Both the position numbers and the translations under genes were made by a program. 64,000 bases of DNA from Drosophila persimilis (Eukaryota > Arthropoda > Insecta > Diptera > Drosophilidae): positions 24,804 through 88,803 of the forward strand of contig NW_020825604.1 of assembly GCF_003286085.1 (NCBI RefSeq), written 5' to 3'. Below are positions 1 through 9,410 of this stretch, piece after piece (position 1 is the first letter of the stretch; each line of letters begins with the position of its first letter). The notes beneath the pieces were generated by a model that ran no database searches, was not told the origin of the DNA, and saw only the letters and a list, made by a program, of their open reading frames with translations.

Positions 1-339
1 TTTTTGTGCTGTCTGTCGTGTGCCGTGCCGTGCTGTGCCGTGCCCCCCGCTGACATGACAAAAAGTCCCTTCCCCACCACCACTACCGCCAATACTACCG
101 ACAAACTTTCTTCTCCCCAATAAATGTGAATAAATGTGATTAATTTTAAACGCCAATAAAAACACAAACCTAACTAGATACACAAACTAACTAGATACAC
201 AAACTAACTAGAGAAAACTGTGTAAAGAGACAGAAAGTGCCAATAAATACATTAAATACAAACACACACACAAGTGACTTTTTAATAAGGAAAGCAACAA
301 ACAGACAGCAAATCGCCAACACAGAAACCAACAACAACC
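1..339 (+). promoter_or_regulatory. 5' UTR of copy 1
   Basis: This leader matches the leaders of copies 2, A and B: a gtgccgtgcc-rich stretch, a pyrimidine-rich block, aataaa-like words and repeated ctagataca motifs before the gag ATG. The context caacaaccATGacg fits the Drosophila start consensus. The true 5' end is outside the window. Confidence 0.6.
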
Positions 340-1719
340 ATGACGAGAGGAATGGCCAGACGAGGGTCAAACAGACGCCACAGCGACGGCGGCAGAGCGG
401 CCCGCAGAGGCGCACTAGCAGCAGCAGCAGCAGCCAACAACACCAACACCAACACCGCCAATAGCAGCAGCAGCAGCAGAGCCCTCGGCGCAGGCATCAA
501 TACCAACACAAACGCCCCAGCCAATGCAGAGCGACGTCGCCACAGTCACCCAGAGAGTGAGTACCCAGCCATTGCCATGGCCGACCTATCCACGGCCACA
601 GCCACTCCCCCCTCGAGCCCCATAAAATCAGCAACAACAGCAGCGCCAATACAAACTGCAAGTCCCGCAACCCCGCCAAAACCCAAAAACCCGCCAAACC
701 AAAAGGGAAAGGCCGATAGGACGCCGCTCTCGCTGCCGCTTTTCCCGCCTCTCACGCTCTCGAACATTGAAAACCGTTCGAGAGCAACGGGAGAGGGAGA
801 AGTCGGAGGAGAGCCGGCAAGCCGACGCGCAGGAGCGGAGCGCCAAAACGGCCAACGGGCAGCCACACACACATACACGACCGGATCGAACCCGTTGCGA
901 ATCGAACTTGGTTCAAGTTCGAGCAACGGGTCGATCCAAGCCATAGCCCAGTCAGCACCTATACAAACAGCAACAACTACACAACCACAACCACAGCCAA
1001 TCCCACCAACACCGAAACGACGCCGCGCCCTCATCGACAGTGAGAGCGACGATGAGGTTGAGGCTGAGACGAAGCAGGCCAGACGACGGGGCCGCCATCA
1101 CCATCATCACCAGCAGCGACCGCCAATCAAGAGGCCTATTAAAAAGAGGCAAACCATGGAGGAGCTGGAGGCCATTGTCCAGGAGCAGCTGAGGCAGCAC
1201 GAGCTGCGGCAGCAACAGCAAAAGCAGCAAAAACGGACAACAAAAACCGCCAACACCAACACAGTTGCCGCTCCTGCCTCTCTGCCGCAATCTGCACAGC
1301 CAACACATGCCCATGCCCCTGCCTCTGCCTCTACCACTACTAATACAAATGCTGACAATACCAATACAAATAATGACGCCAACGCAATGACAAATACAAT
1401 CACCAACACCGTCACCGCCACTAACACCAGCACCAACGCCACAACCAACACCAACACAACTACTGCCACTCCCAATACAAACACCCTTGCCATTGCCAAT
1501 GACATCCGGCACGGCGAGTTCGGGCATCAGCCTGTGGAGGACAGAGGATTGAGGATCCTCATCCGAGGTCTTCCTCATTCCACGCCCTCTGACTGGTTCC
1601 GGGACTGCATGCAGGCCGAGGGGTACACGGTCCGGTATGCTCGGACGATCACCGATCGGTTCGATCGCAGCCGCCAATACAACCTCTTTGAGGCTGAGAT
1701 CGCCCCCAAACCGGACCGT
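340..1719 (+). pseudogene. gag of copy 1, 5' part (disrupted by LTR-1)
   Basis: This is the first 460 codons of an RNA-binding Gag of the jockey/HeT-A kind. The N-terminal 400 residues are low complexity: an arginine-rich start, an alanine run, long Asn/Thr and Gln tracts, a His5 tract (about residue 250), and a basic KRPIKKR nuclear-localisation-like stretch followed by a Gln-rich helix. From about residue 403 the PRE_C2HC domain begins (LRILIRGLP, DWF, then AEGYTVRYAR). The frame is open to the insertion point. The sequence resumes at 11,446 after one copy of the target duplication, so the only visible lesion is the LTR-1 insertion. Without it the product would be about 812 residues. Confidence 0.85.
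1716..1719. repeat. LTR-1 target-site duplication, left copy (ccgt)
   Basis: The 4-bp ccgt here is repeated at 11,442-11,445. Uninterrupted copies A and B have a single ccgt in ggaccgtggcc, which proves the insertion and its exact ends. Confidence 0.95.
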
Positions 1720-3752
1720 TGTAACGTGCAACCACGATGTAGGCGAGATGGTCCTCTCAGCTTGAAGCGGCACGCTGTCAATTTTCCGGCTACTGGCTCG
1801 TCGGCCACGAGTGTGGTGTTCTTGTTTATTTGCTCCTAAGCTGAGGCCTACCCTATTATTATTTTACATTTAATGCGTGTCAATAAGCCATATGAAACCG
1901 GACGGAAAGCACAACACCTAAAACGAAAGACAATAACTGCACTGGTGAACGGACAACGAAAAGAATTCCTCAGCTGTTCATGAGGAGTGATGTTCGCCCA
2001 CCCTACCTTGGTCTTGCTGTGCCCGATACCACATAATTTGTTACAAGACCCCTTATATTATGCGAGACCTACAGGGGCTTGCTGCAGGAGATCAAACACT
2101 ATTGCTTCTACTCAGACATTATAAACGTTTATTTATTTCTTATGACTAAAATTAGTGATCCCCAGTAATTTAATGTACTCATTAGCTTCTCCCTTCCCCG
2201 AGTATTGGCTACGACTTAATTTTAAATAATTTGAGTAAAGTACTGTAAATAAATAAGAAGCTTAGGCTAGATATGAGAGAGAACAGATGATTTGAATAGG
2301 AGTGAAAAGAAAAGAAATGTAAGAAAATTTTATGTGAGCATTTGCTGGGCATAGCGATCCACCAAAAGAGAAGGTGTAATGTACGAGAGGCGTAGGGAAA
2401 AGAATCAAGAGGTGAACTTTCTGATGCCCTCTCTTTTCAACCCACTAATTGGGTGCGCTCCCGTGGCGAACTTTCATATTTTTATATATTTTTCGAACTT
2501 TCATATACATATTTTATTTATTCAATTAAACGACTTACAGGAACCTCCATCGACGAAGCGCTTCCGATTTGGGCCCCTGAAAAGTTTAAAAAAAAAAGGA
2601 AGAACACACACAATTCGCACACACAAAAAAATGAGATGACGACCGAGTGGCTCAGGCAGATCGAGTTAATTTTAACGGTGATTGTCTGTCTCTTTTCTTC
2701 CCGTCCCTCACGCCGCCTTACATTCCTCTGCGCTCAGTCTTGCATTCCTATGTGCAGATTAGCGGCGCTTATCGGGCACCGGTATGTGGGGGCTCGCCCG
2801 CAGCGCAAAGTTAGGTGGAGAGAGATAGATAGGGATAGCGAGCTAAAGAAGCCTAAATGAGAGGGAGAATAAAATAACTCGGGTATTGATGCTTAGAGCA
2901 TCTGACTACGATCCGTTATTTGTTTCTTATATTTGATTCCTTTTTTTTTGTTATTGTTATTTTTGAACTGGGCGAGAAATTGTGAGAAATTTGCTAGTTC
3001 GATCTGCCACTATTTGCCGCCACTGCAGAACACTTTTTTTTCTTTGCCTCCTCCCCTGCGCACGGGGTATGGACGCATACGCGGAGCGATGAACAAGCCG
3101 ACGCGGCTGCCGTCTGCCGGGCACTAGTTGGCCTCTCCTCTCTGGCTCGCCGAACTGCTCCAAGGCGACGACCCAAAGCTCCGGCGAATTTCTACGAATT
3201 TCAGCTGGTAGTCGTGGAAGACGAGCCTCCTCCAATTTAAAACCTATGGAAATTTGCACCCACAAATACACTTTACAATATACACTTTCTCTAGTCTGTC
3301 TTTTTCTCCTCAACTTACCCAAACGGGTGACCCGTCGAAAGGGTGTATCGAAGAGGTTTCACTAATCACCGCCTCACTGCCTGGGCTACTTTTCACTAGT
3401 TATTGTATTTAGATGGTTTTTCTCTTTTTTCTTTCTTTGAATATTCAAATACGGCTGCCACTATAGAGGACACTTGGTGAACAAAATCCAATGCTGTCGA
3501 CCAGGCTTGGAATCCCGCAATGGCGTCCAATGCCATCTATTTATAGCCTTTTATCTTGTCCGACTTCGACTTCGAACTCGCTCTCCTTTCGACGAGGAAG
3601 TCTGACCTGGCTCTGACCCACTCTTTGATCCCAGGCCCTCTTTGCCGACTGTTAAAGAGAGTTTGTCTTGCCTCTCGTTAGACGGTGCCTAATTTTCGGC
3701 GGACCCCAAAAACCCTAGGCCTCCTCACAGCAGCTACAAGCCTCACCGTACA
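1720..3752 (-). repeat. LTR-1 3' LTR
   Basis: This is a 2,033-bp direct repeat of 9,411-11,441, bounded by TG...CA with TGTA/TACA ends. It holds no long ORF. Its sense start is directly preceded by the polypurine tract. Confidence 0.95.
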
Positions 3753-3768
3753 ACTCCCCCCTGCCAAG
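3753..3768 (-). promoter_or_regulatory. LTR-1 polypurine tract
   Basis: In sense the bases before the 3' LTR read cttggcaggggggagt, a purine run directly abutting TGTACGG. This is the plus-strand primer position for a Ty3/gypsy element. Confidence 0.85.
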
Positions 3769-3817
3769 ATCAGACTTGGGGTGCAGAAGGCTCACAAGGA
3801 TGAACCGCTTGTAGCTG

Positions 3818-6800
3818 TTATTGGCGGATATCTTTCCCGTGGTATTTCCCAATGATTCGGCCCTGCAAATCTTCCAACTCATAAAGCGAATTTCCTAGCT
3901 TTCTCCGAACTCTAGCCTTCACGAAAGCGTGCCCAAGCTTAGCGTTGTATCCAGCTTGGAAGTTGCTTTGTTTAAAATTCCTTCTATAAACTTCCTGCCC
4001 AACCTGGTATACTATCTCTCTTGATCTTAGATTATACTGCTTTTCATTACGTGCATTTTGCTTATCCATTACTTCACGTGCTTTCTTCCTGACCAACTCC
4101 AAGGAATCCTCTTTTGTAAAAGCTGCCGCCCTGTCTTCCAACATCTCTAGTGATCTCAGCAAAGAGTAAGTGCCACCAGAAGTGATCATCTGCTGACCAA
4201 ACACCATGTAGTATGGCGTAGCGCCTACTCCCGAGTGGATGGACGATCTCAGCGCGCAACAAATGCTGCTTAAATTCTCGTCCCAATCTTTTTGATCCGG
4301 ACGCACATACGCTCTGATGGCGGCAATCACTGAGCGATTGACTCTCTCGGAGGCATTTGCCTGTGGCGCGTGTACCGCTGTCAAGGTATGTGAGATACGG
4401 TGGCTTTTTAAAAGGCTTTGGAATTTTTCAGCCCTGAATTGGGATCCATTGTCGGACACTATGGTTTCGGGCACCCCGAAAGTATGAAAGAGATCCTCCC
4501 GCAAGTATTTGATAATTACATCAGCTGTCAGCTTCTTAACGGCTTTGAGGAAAACAAATTTAGAATAATGGTCTAACACGATAAAAATAGCGACGTGACC
4601 ACTTCGTGACCTAGGATATGGACCAAGAAAATCAATGTATAGTCGCTGAAAGAATCTTTGTGATTCGGCCGGCTTTCCCATGGGTGGCCGCAAGGTAAAG
4701 TTTGGCGCCTTTGTGGTCTTACACTCACTGCAATTATTCACATAAGCTTTGACGTCGTTAACCAATCCTGGCCAAAAGTAGTACCTACGGACGCGCTCCA
4801 AGGTCTTGTGAATACCCCCATGCGAGGCTAACGGATCATCATGTGACTGTTTTAAGATCTCGCCGATCAATTCCTTAGGCACCCATAATTTCCAAGCAAA
4901 CGAGTCATGAAGAAGGTCGCCATTCGCATGCTCAGCTCTCCGGTAAACTAAGTTGTCGACCACTTTTACGTCTGGCAATCGTTCCTGGTTGCTCTTTACC
5001 CGCTCCACCAATTCAAGATACTCTACCGCTCTGAAGTGAGGAGAATCTAGATCCACCAGGAGCCCATTACTCTTGTCTATTGCTGCGATCTCATCCTGGT
5101 GAACCCTTGACAATGCATCTGGGACTATGTTCTGGGTTCCCTTTCGGTGCTCGATGCTAAATCGGAAACCTTGCAATTTTAGTGCCCATCGAGCTAACCT
5201 CGAGTGCAGATCATTTTGGGACATCAACCACTTCAGTGAGGCATGATCCGTTATCACGGTGAATTGATGACCTTCGACATAAGCTCTGAACTTTTTAATG
5301 CACACTAAGGCCGCCAGGCACTCTAGCTCGGTCACTGTATAATTGCGCTGGGCTTTATTCAGCTTTTTAGACACGAAAGCTATCGGCATCTCATCCCCTT
5401 CTTCCGTCTTTTGGACTAGTACACCCCCTACTCCCGTATTGCTCGCGTCGCAATGTATATAGAAGGGCTTTCCAAAGTCAGGACTTCTTAAAACTGGCGC
5501 CTTGCACAGCGTTTCTTTCAATTTTTCAAAGGCCTCTATTCCATCCTGGGACATGACGAATTTTTTTTTCTGTTTTAGCAAGTCTGTTAGAGGGGCGGAT
5601 AGTGAAGCAAAATCATGTATAAATTTCCTATACCACCCGGCCATTCCAAGGAAGCTCCTTAGGGCTCGGAGAGTTCTTGGGAGCGGAAACTTAGTAATGG
5701 CGGAAATCTTTTCCGGGTCTGTTTTAATGCCGCCTTCGCCAATTACGTGACCTAGATATTTTACGGATCTCCTACAGAATCTGCTCTTCTCTATATTTAT
5801 GGTCAGCCCTGCGTGACGGATGTGTTCTGCCACCGAACGCAGTACCTCAAGATGCGAGGGAAATGTGTCTGAAATGACCAGCAGGTCATCTAAGTAGACA
5901 AAAACTTGATTTCGGAGAGCGGCGGGTATTACCTTATCCATGAGTCTGGACATGGTTTGTGAGGCGTTGCATAAACCAAACGGCATGACCTTGTATTGGT
6001 ACAACGGCCTCCCTGGTATGGTGAACGCAGTCTTGTCTCTCGACGCCACCTCCAAAGGTATTTGCCAAAATGCATCTTTCAAGTCCAGGCTAGTTACATA
6101 TTCTGCCTTGGGCAATCTACTCAAGATGCCATCAATCTGGGGCAACGGGTACGCATCTTTTTCTGTCACCGCGTTTACTTTTCGACTGTCTAGACAAAGA
6201 CGAGCTTTCCCAGGCTTTTGGACCAGAACCACCGGAGAAGACCAAGCGCTTCCTGACTCCTCAATCACCCCTAATCTCAGCATCCTATCAACTTCCCCGT
6301 ACAGCAATTTCTCAACAGCCGGTGAGACTGAGAAATGTCTCTGCTTTACGGGCTTCGCATTCCCCACATCGATGGTATGACAAAGCATATCTGTCCTTCC
6401 CAGACCCGACACAGCGAAGGATGGAAATAGGGAAATCACCTGGTTTAACGCCGCCTCCTGAGCAGACGTAAGTGTATGAACATCAGAACTCTCGCAAATT
6501 TCGGAAATCTTCCATTCGGACGGTAATAATTCAAAAAGGGACCAAAAATCAATACCTAAATATAAATCTTGACTTAAATTAGGAATTATGAATAGCTCTA
6601 TGTTTTTAGACTCCCCACGGTACTCTATCTTAGTTGTTAACTTTCCTACTATTTGATGCTTCTTTCCATCAGCCGTAAAAGCATTGGACGACACCAATTT
6701 AAATGGTTTCTTACTGCATACTACCTCCTTTGCCAATTGACCACCCACGCAACTCATTCCGGCGCCGGTATCTAGCAATCCTACTACGGTTCTATCCAGT

Positions 6801-7138
6801 AACTTGACTTCGGCATAAGGCCTCTTATCTCCCTCCTTTTTCCTTATCTCATTAATACATTTGAGAGATTTAAAATGGGCCTTGATCCTACGTGCATTTC
6901 TAGTTAGTCTCCTTGACTTAACAATTTCCACTGGAGGTGCTAACTTCTTACCCTCTATCAAATTCATATGCCATCCCACTATCGGTGGTTCCGCCTCCCC
7001 AAAATCCCGAGAAGGCTCTCCTTGCGTTTCGCCACTTGCTACATCTAGTCCTGTTTCGCCGACCCCCTCTGCGGAACACTGGTCAGCCGACGAGACTCTG
7101 CCGTGTTCTCCTTGGTGTTTTTTTGACATTTTTTGCAA
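3818..7138 (-). CDS. pol: LTR-1 Pol polyprotein (protease, RT, RNase H, integrase)
   Basis: An open frame of about 1,106 codons. Domains in order: aspartic protease with LLDTGAG (residues 121-127); reverse transcriptase with YLDD near 415; RNase H with HCDAS near 562; integrase HHCC zinc site from about 764 (H-x-H spaced, NNCSEC); and a DDE core with Asp near 833 (YIDFLGPYP), Asp near 897 (SDNG) and Glu near 932 (NASERVNRS), with 34 residues between the last two by my count. All catalytic motifs look intact. The frame overlaps gag and lies one base back, so it is most likely expressed by -1 frameshifting at 7,117-7,123; the TTG or ATG codons at its head are probably not starts. The protein would copy and integrate the element in nuclear or virus-like-particle complexes. 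Confidence 0.95.
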   Translation of the reverse strand: MQKMSKKHQGEHGRVSSADQCSAEGVGETGLDVASGETQGEPSRDFGEAEPPIVGWHMNLIEGKKLAPPVEIVKSRRLTRNARRIKAHFKSLKCINEIRKKEGDKRPYAEVKLLDRTVVGLLDTGAGMSCVGGQLAKEVVCSKKPFKLVSSNAFTADGKKHQIVGKLTTKIEYRGESKNIELFIIPNLSQDLYLGIDFWSLFELLPSEWKISEICESSDVHTLTSAQEAALNQVISLFPSFAVSGLGRTDMLCHTIDVGNAKPVKQRHFSVSPAVEKLLYGEVDRMLRLGVIEESGSAWSSPVVLVQKPGKARLCLDSRKVNAVTEKDAYPLPQIDGILSRLPKAEYVTSLDLKDAFWQIPLEVASRDKTAFTIPGRPLYQYKVMPFGLCNASQTMSRLMDKVIPAALRNQVFVYLDDLLVISDTFPSHLEVLRSVAEHIRHAGLTINIEKSRFCRRSVKYLGHVIGEGGIKTDPEKISAITKFPLPRTLRALRSFLGMAGWYRKFIHDFASLSAPLTDLLKQKKKFVMSQDGIEAFEKLKETLCKAPVLRSPDFGKPFYIHCDASNTGVGGVLVQKTEEGDEMPIAFVSKKLNKAQRNYTVTELECLAALVCIKKFRAYVEGHQFTVITDHASLKWLMSQNDLHSRLARWALKLQGFRFSIEHRKGTQNIVPDALSRVHQDEIAAIDKSNGLLVDLDSPHFRAVEYLELVERVKSNQERLPDVKVVDNLVYRRAEHANGDLLHDSFAWKLWVPKELIGEILKQSHDDPLASHGGIHKTLERVRRYYFWPGLVNDVKAYVNNCSECKTTKAPNFTLRPPMGKPAESQRFFQRLYIDFLGPYPRSRSGHVAIFIVLDHYSKFVFLKAVKKLTADVIIKYLREDLFHTFGVPETIVSDNGSQFRAEKFQSLLKSHRISHTLTAVHAPQANASERVNRSVIAAIRAYVRPDQKDWDENLSSICCALRSSIHSGVGATPYYMVFGQQMITSGGTYSLLRSLEMLEDRAAAFTKEDSLELVRKKAREVMDKQNARNEKQYNLRSREIVYQVGQEVYRRNFKQSNFQAGYNAKLGHAFVKARVRRKLGNSLYELEDLQGRIIGKYHGKDIRQ

Positions 7139-8514
7139 GATGGCTTATACGTGTTTGGCGCTCCGCAGCCAAAGCAGAATATTTTCCGTTTAGCTACGCA
7201 GTCGTGGTAACGGTGCCCTTCTTTTCGACAATTCCAACACACCAAGGATAAAGCTGCTATCTCCTCCCCAAACTCCGATTCCGAGAATTCTTCCGCATCC
7301 TCTCCCAAGGCTTCGTCCACTAGCTCCGAGATTTGCTTTCGAAATGGAGCAGGTTTTTGATAGCCATGAGTCCGACGCACCTCTTCCATAAAACATTCTC
7401 GCCTCCGACATATATCCCGTAGTGCTTCTATTGAGTCTATTTTTTGATTCAGGATTTCATGTTGTATTTCCGGCCGCAAGTTTCGGCGAACGATCTCGAC
7501 CAAAGTTTTATGAGAAAGAGGCTGCTCTAACCTGTCAGTGAGCTTTTGGATTGCGTCAAAAAATACCTCGAAAGTCTCTTTTTCTCTTTGTTTCCTATCG
7601 CGAATCATCTGTCTAATGTCTACGTCCGTCCGGGAATCTCTGAACTGCTTCCTCAACGCTTCACACAGATCCATCCACCGCACTGAGCCAGCTGTCTTGT
7701 GATACCTCCAATAAAAATCAGATGCTTTCCCTTCAAACAGAGTGTTTACATTGCTGCACAACAGCATAAAGTTCCCTTCCAACGTTTGATGGGTAAGGGC
7801 CTCTACTCGGTATATAAATGAATCCACGCTTATGGAGTCTGAGGCTCCCGAAAAGCGAAGCTTCCAATTATTCATTATATGACCCACCTTGTCAGGTCTC
7901 TGAGCTAAATCAGATGCTGTTGATCTAGAGAGCGAAGTCCGGAGTGGAGGGGTGTAAACTGCGCCCTGGTTCCCCTCGGGATTTTCTAGCAATTGGTCCA
8001 AAGAAGCGTTCATATTCAGGCTCCCTATTGACGGCTGCGGAATTTGCGCATTAGAAGCTAAACGAGCTTCTACAGTGGTACTTATCATTTGAGACATCTT
8101 CTCCGTCAGGTGGATAAGTAATTCATTCTGCATACCCCTAATAGCCGCCGTGATCTCCCTAGACACTTGATTTGAATTAGCCGCTTGATTTGAGGTAGAC
8201 GCTTGACTTGAAGTAGACGCTTGACCCTCCGACCCCGCTTGCGATTGCTTACTGCCTCCCGCGAGAACTGACTTTGTCTGCTGTCTAGTCTTGCCAGGCA
8301 CCAGAGGAGGCTGACCAGCCGTTGGGGCACTACAAACCGCATTGCAAACTGGACAGGTTGTTTGGGTCTTAAGGTATGTTCGCATGCATGTTTTATGGAA
8401 TTCATGCTGACAAGGAGTTCTATAAACATCTTCGGGGGCCATTGTGACTTTGCACAGCCTGCAACAGAATGCTGAGGCGCTTGCCCCTTCATCATCAGAC
8501 CGATCCAAGCCCAT
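7045..8514 (-). CDS. gag: LTR-1 Gag with N-terminal RING-H2 finger
   Basis: A 489-residue structural protein. Residues 18-57 give a full C3H2C3 RING-H2 ligand set: C18-x2-C21, C35-x-H37-x2-H40-x2-C43, C54-x2-C57. A Ser/Gln/Ala-rich linker follows, then the capsid-like Retrotrans_gag region (about residues 210-370, with WRYHK and FRDSRTD). Near the C terminus there is a CCHC knuckle (CWNCRKEGHRYHDC) and a C-x2-C-x9-C-x2-C zinc site (CFGCGAPNTYKPSCKKC). RING-H2 fingers usually recruit E2 ubiquitin-conjugating enzymes; whether this one does is inference. The ATG at 8,514 is the first in frame, after an ~860-nt leader. Confidence 0.92.
   Translation of the reverse strand: MGLDRSDDEGASASAFCCRLCKVTMAPEDVYRTPCQHEFHKTCMRTYLKTQTTCPVCNAVCSAPTAGQPPLVPGKTRQQTKSVLAGGSKQSQAGSEGQASTSSQASTSNQAANSNQVSREITAAIRGMQNELLIHLTEKMSQMISTTVEARLASNAQIPQPSIGSLNMNASLDQLLENPEGNQGAVYTPPLRTSLSRSTASDLAQRPDKVGHIMNNWKLRFSGASDSISVDSFIYRVEALTHQTLEGNFMLLCSNVNTLFEGKASDFYWRYHKTAGSVRWMDLCEALRKQFRDSRTDVDIRQMIRDRKQREKETFEVFFDAIQKLTDRLEQPLSHKTLVEIVRRNLRPEIQHEILNQKIDSIEALRDICRRRECFMEEVRRTHGYQKPAPFRKQISELVDEALGEDAEEFSESEFGEEIAALSLVCWNCRKEGHRYHDCVAKRKIFCFGCGAPNTYKPSCKKCQKNTKENTAESRRLTSVPQRGSAKQD
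7117..7123 (-). promoter_or_regulatory. -1 ribosomal frameshift heptamer A AAA AAC (LTR-1)
   Basis: In the gag frame the codons are CAA AAA AAC, giving X XXY YYZ = A AAA AAC, a canonical slippery heptamer. Pol is in the -1 frame relative to gag, exactly as slippage here requires. The site follows the last zinc-ligand Cys of Gag by two codons and lies 73-79 nt before the gag stop. I did not fold the downstream stimulator. Confidence 0.8.
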
Positions 8515-9378
8515 CTTTCTTCTTATAGGTATTTACTAAAAAAAACTATCTGCTTAACTCGTAAAGGTTATGTATGTTTTCTTATATATATGTAATAAGG
8601 AAATTTAAAAGTGAAATGAAATTTGAATATTAATTAAACAAAAAAACTTTCAACTCAACAGTTTCAAATAAAAAAATAATACAAAAAAAATTCTAATGGT
8701 TTGATCTCCCAGCTAGCCTGGCTCCCTGCAGAGCCTCTCTTAATTGTCCGAATTATTTCACCAAGTACAGCTAAAGAGGAAAATACTTTCTGGCAAGTTA
8801 GAACACCTAGGCCGTGGGCAGTGGTAATTCTAAATTCTGCGCACCTGCGTCCAACAGCGCTTATAGAAGCAGTGATCCAAACTGCCAAACAAAGATAAGA
8901 CAAAGCAATCTGAGGCAATTAATGAAATGATCCGTGGTCAGGAGTGCACTTAAGCTAAATGCATCACCAGTGATTCCAAGACGGTTCAGTTTCCCTTGGT
9001 CCCTCAGGCATAAAGTTGAGTAGCACTTACAGCTCAGACTGAGATGACATGGACAACAGATAGCTTCTTAAAGCTATTCTAGTAGTATTCCTATTAATCA
9101 CGACAATCAGGCTATTTGTACAGAAATAAGTCAAACTCACTCAGAACCCTTAGAATCGTGGCCCGGAAACATACCCTGGGGCTTAGTTTTCTATCGGTGT
9201 CCCAAAGATCCGTAAGAGAACTGAATGAAAGCGGAAATGATTTGGGTTTCTTTGTCTTCAATAAAGACATCGAACAGTCGATGGAAGGAAAATTTAAAAA
9301 GTGAAGGTTTGTTTTAGGTCATTGTTCGTGAACCACACCCCTAAGTACAAATTGTAATAATTCCCACCTAACAGTGAG
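8515..9378 (-). other. LTR-1 5' leader
   Basis: AT-rich untranslated leader between the primer site and gag. I find no convincing coding frame; a 62-codon ORF on the opposite strand has no recognisable feature. Confidence 0.5.
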
Positions 9379-9396
9379 GCCCCACGTTGGGCGCCA
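9379..9396 (-). promoter_or_regulatory. LTR-1 primer binding site, tRNA-Lys(CTT)
   Basis: In sense the 18 bases are TGGCGCCCAACGTGGGGC, complementary to the 3' end of Drosophila tRNA-Lys(CTT) as I know it. The site is 14 nt from the end of the 5' LTR rather than immediately adjacent. Confidence 0.85.
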
Positions 9397-9410
9397 AAAA
9401 TAATAATAAA

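Noticed and set aside
2379..2860. 86- and 135-codon ORFs in the LTR-1 LTRs
   Set aside because: Present only because both LTRs are identical; no domain and no start context, most likely untranslated LTR sequence.
3753..3817. An env gene downstream of pol in LTR-1 or LTR-2
   Set aside because: Pol ends 65-75 bp before the 3' LTR in both elements, leaving no room; no other ORF with signal and membrane segments was seen.
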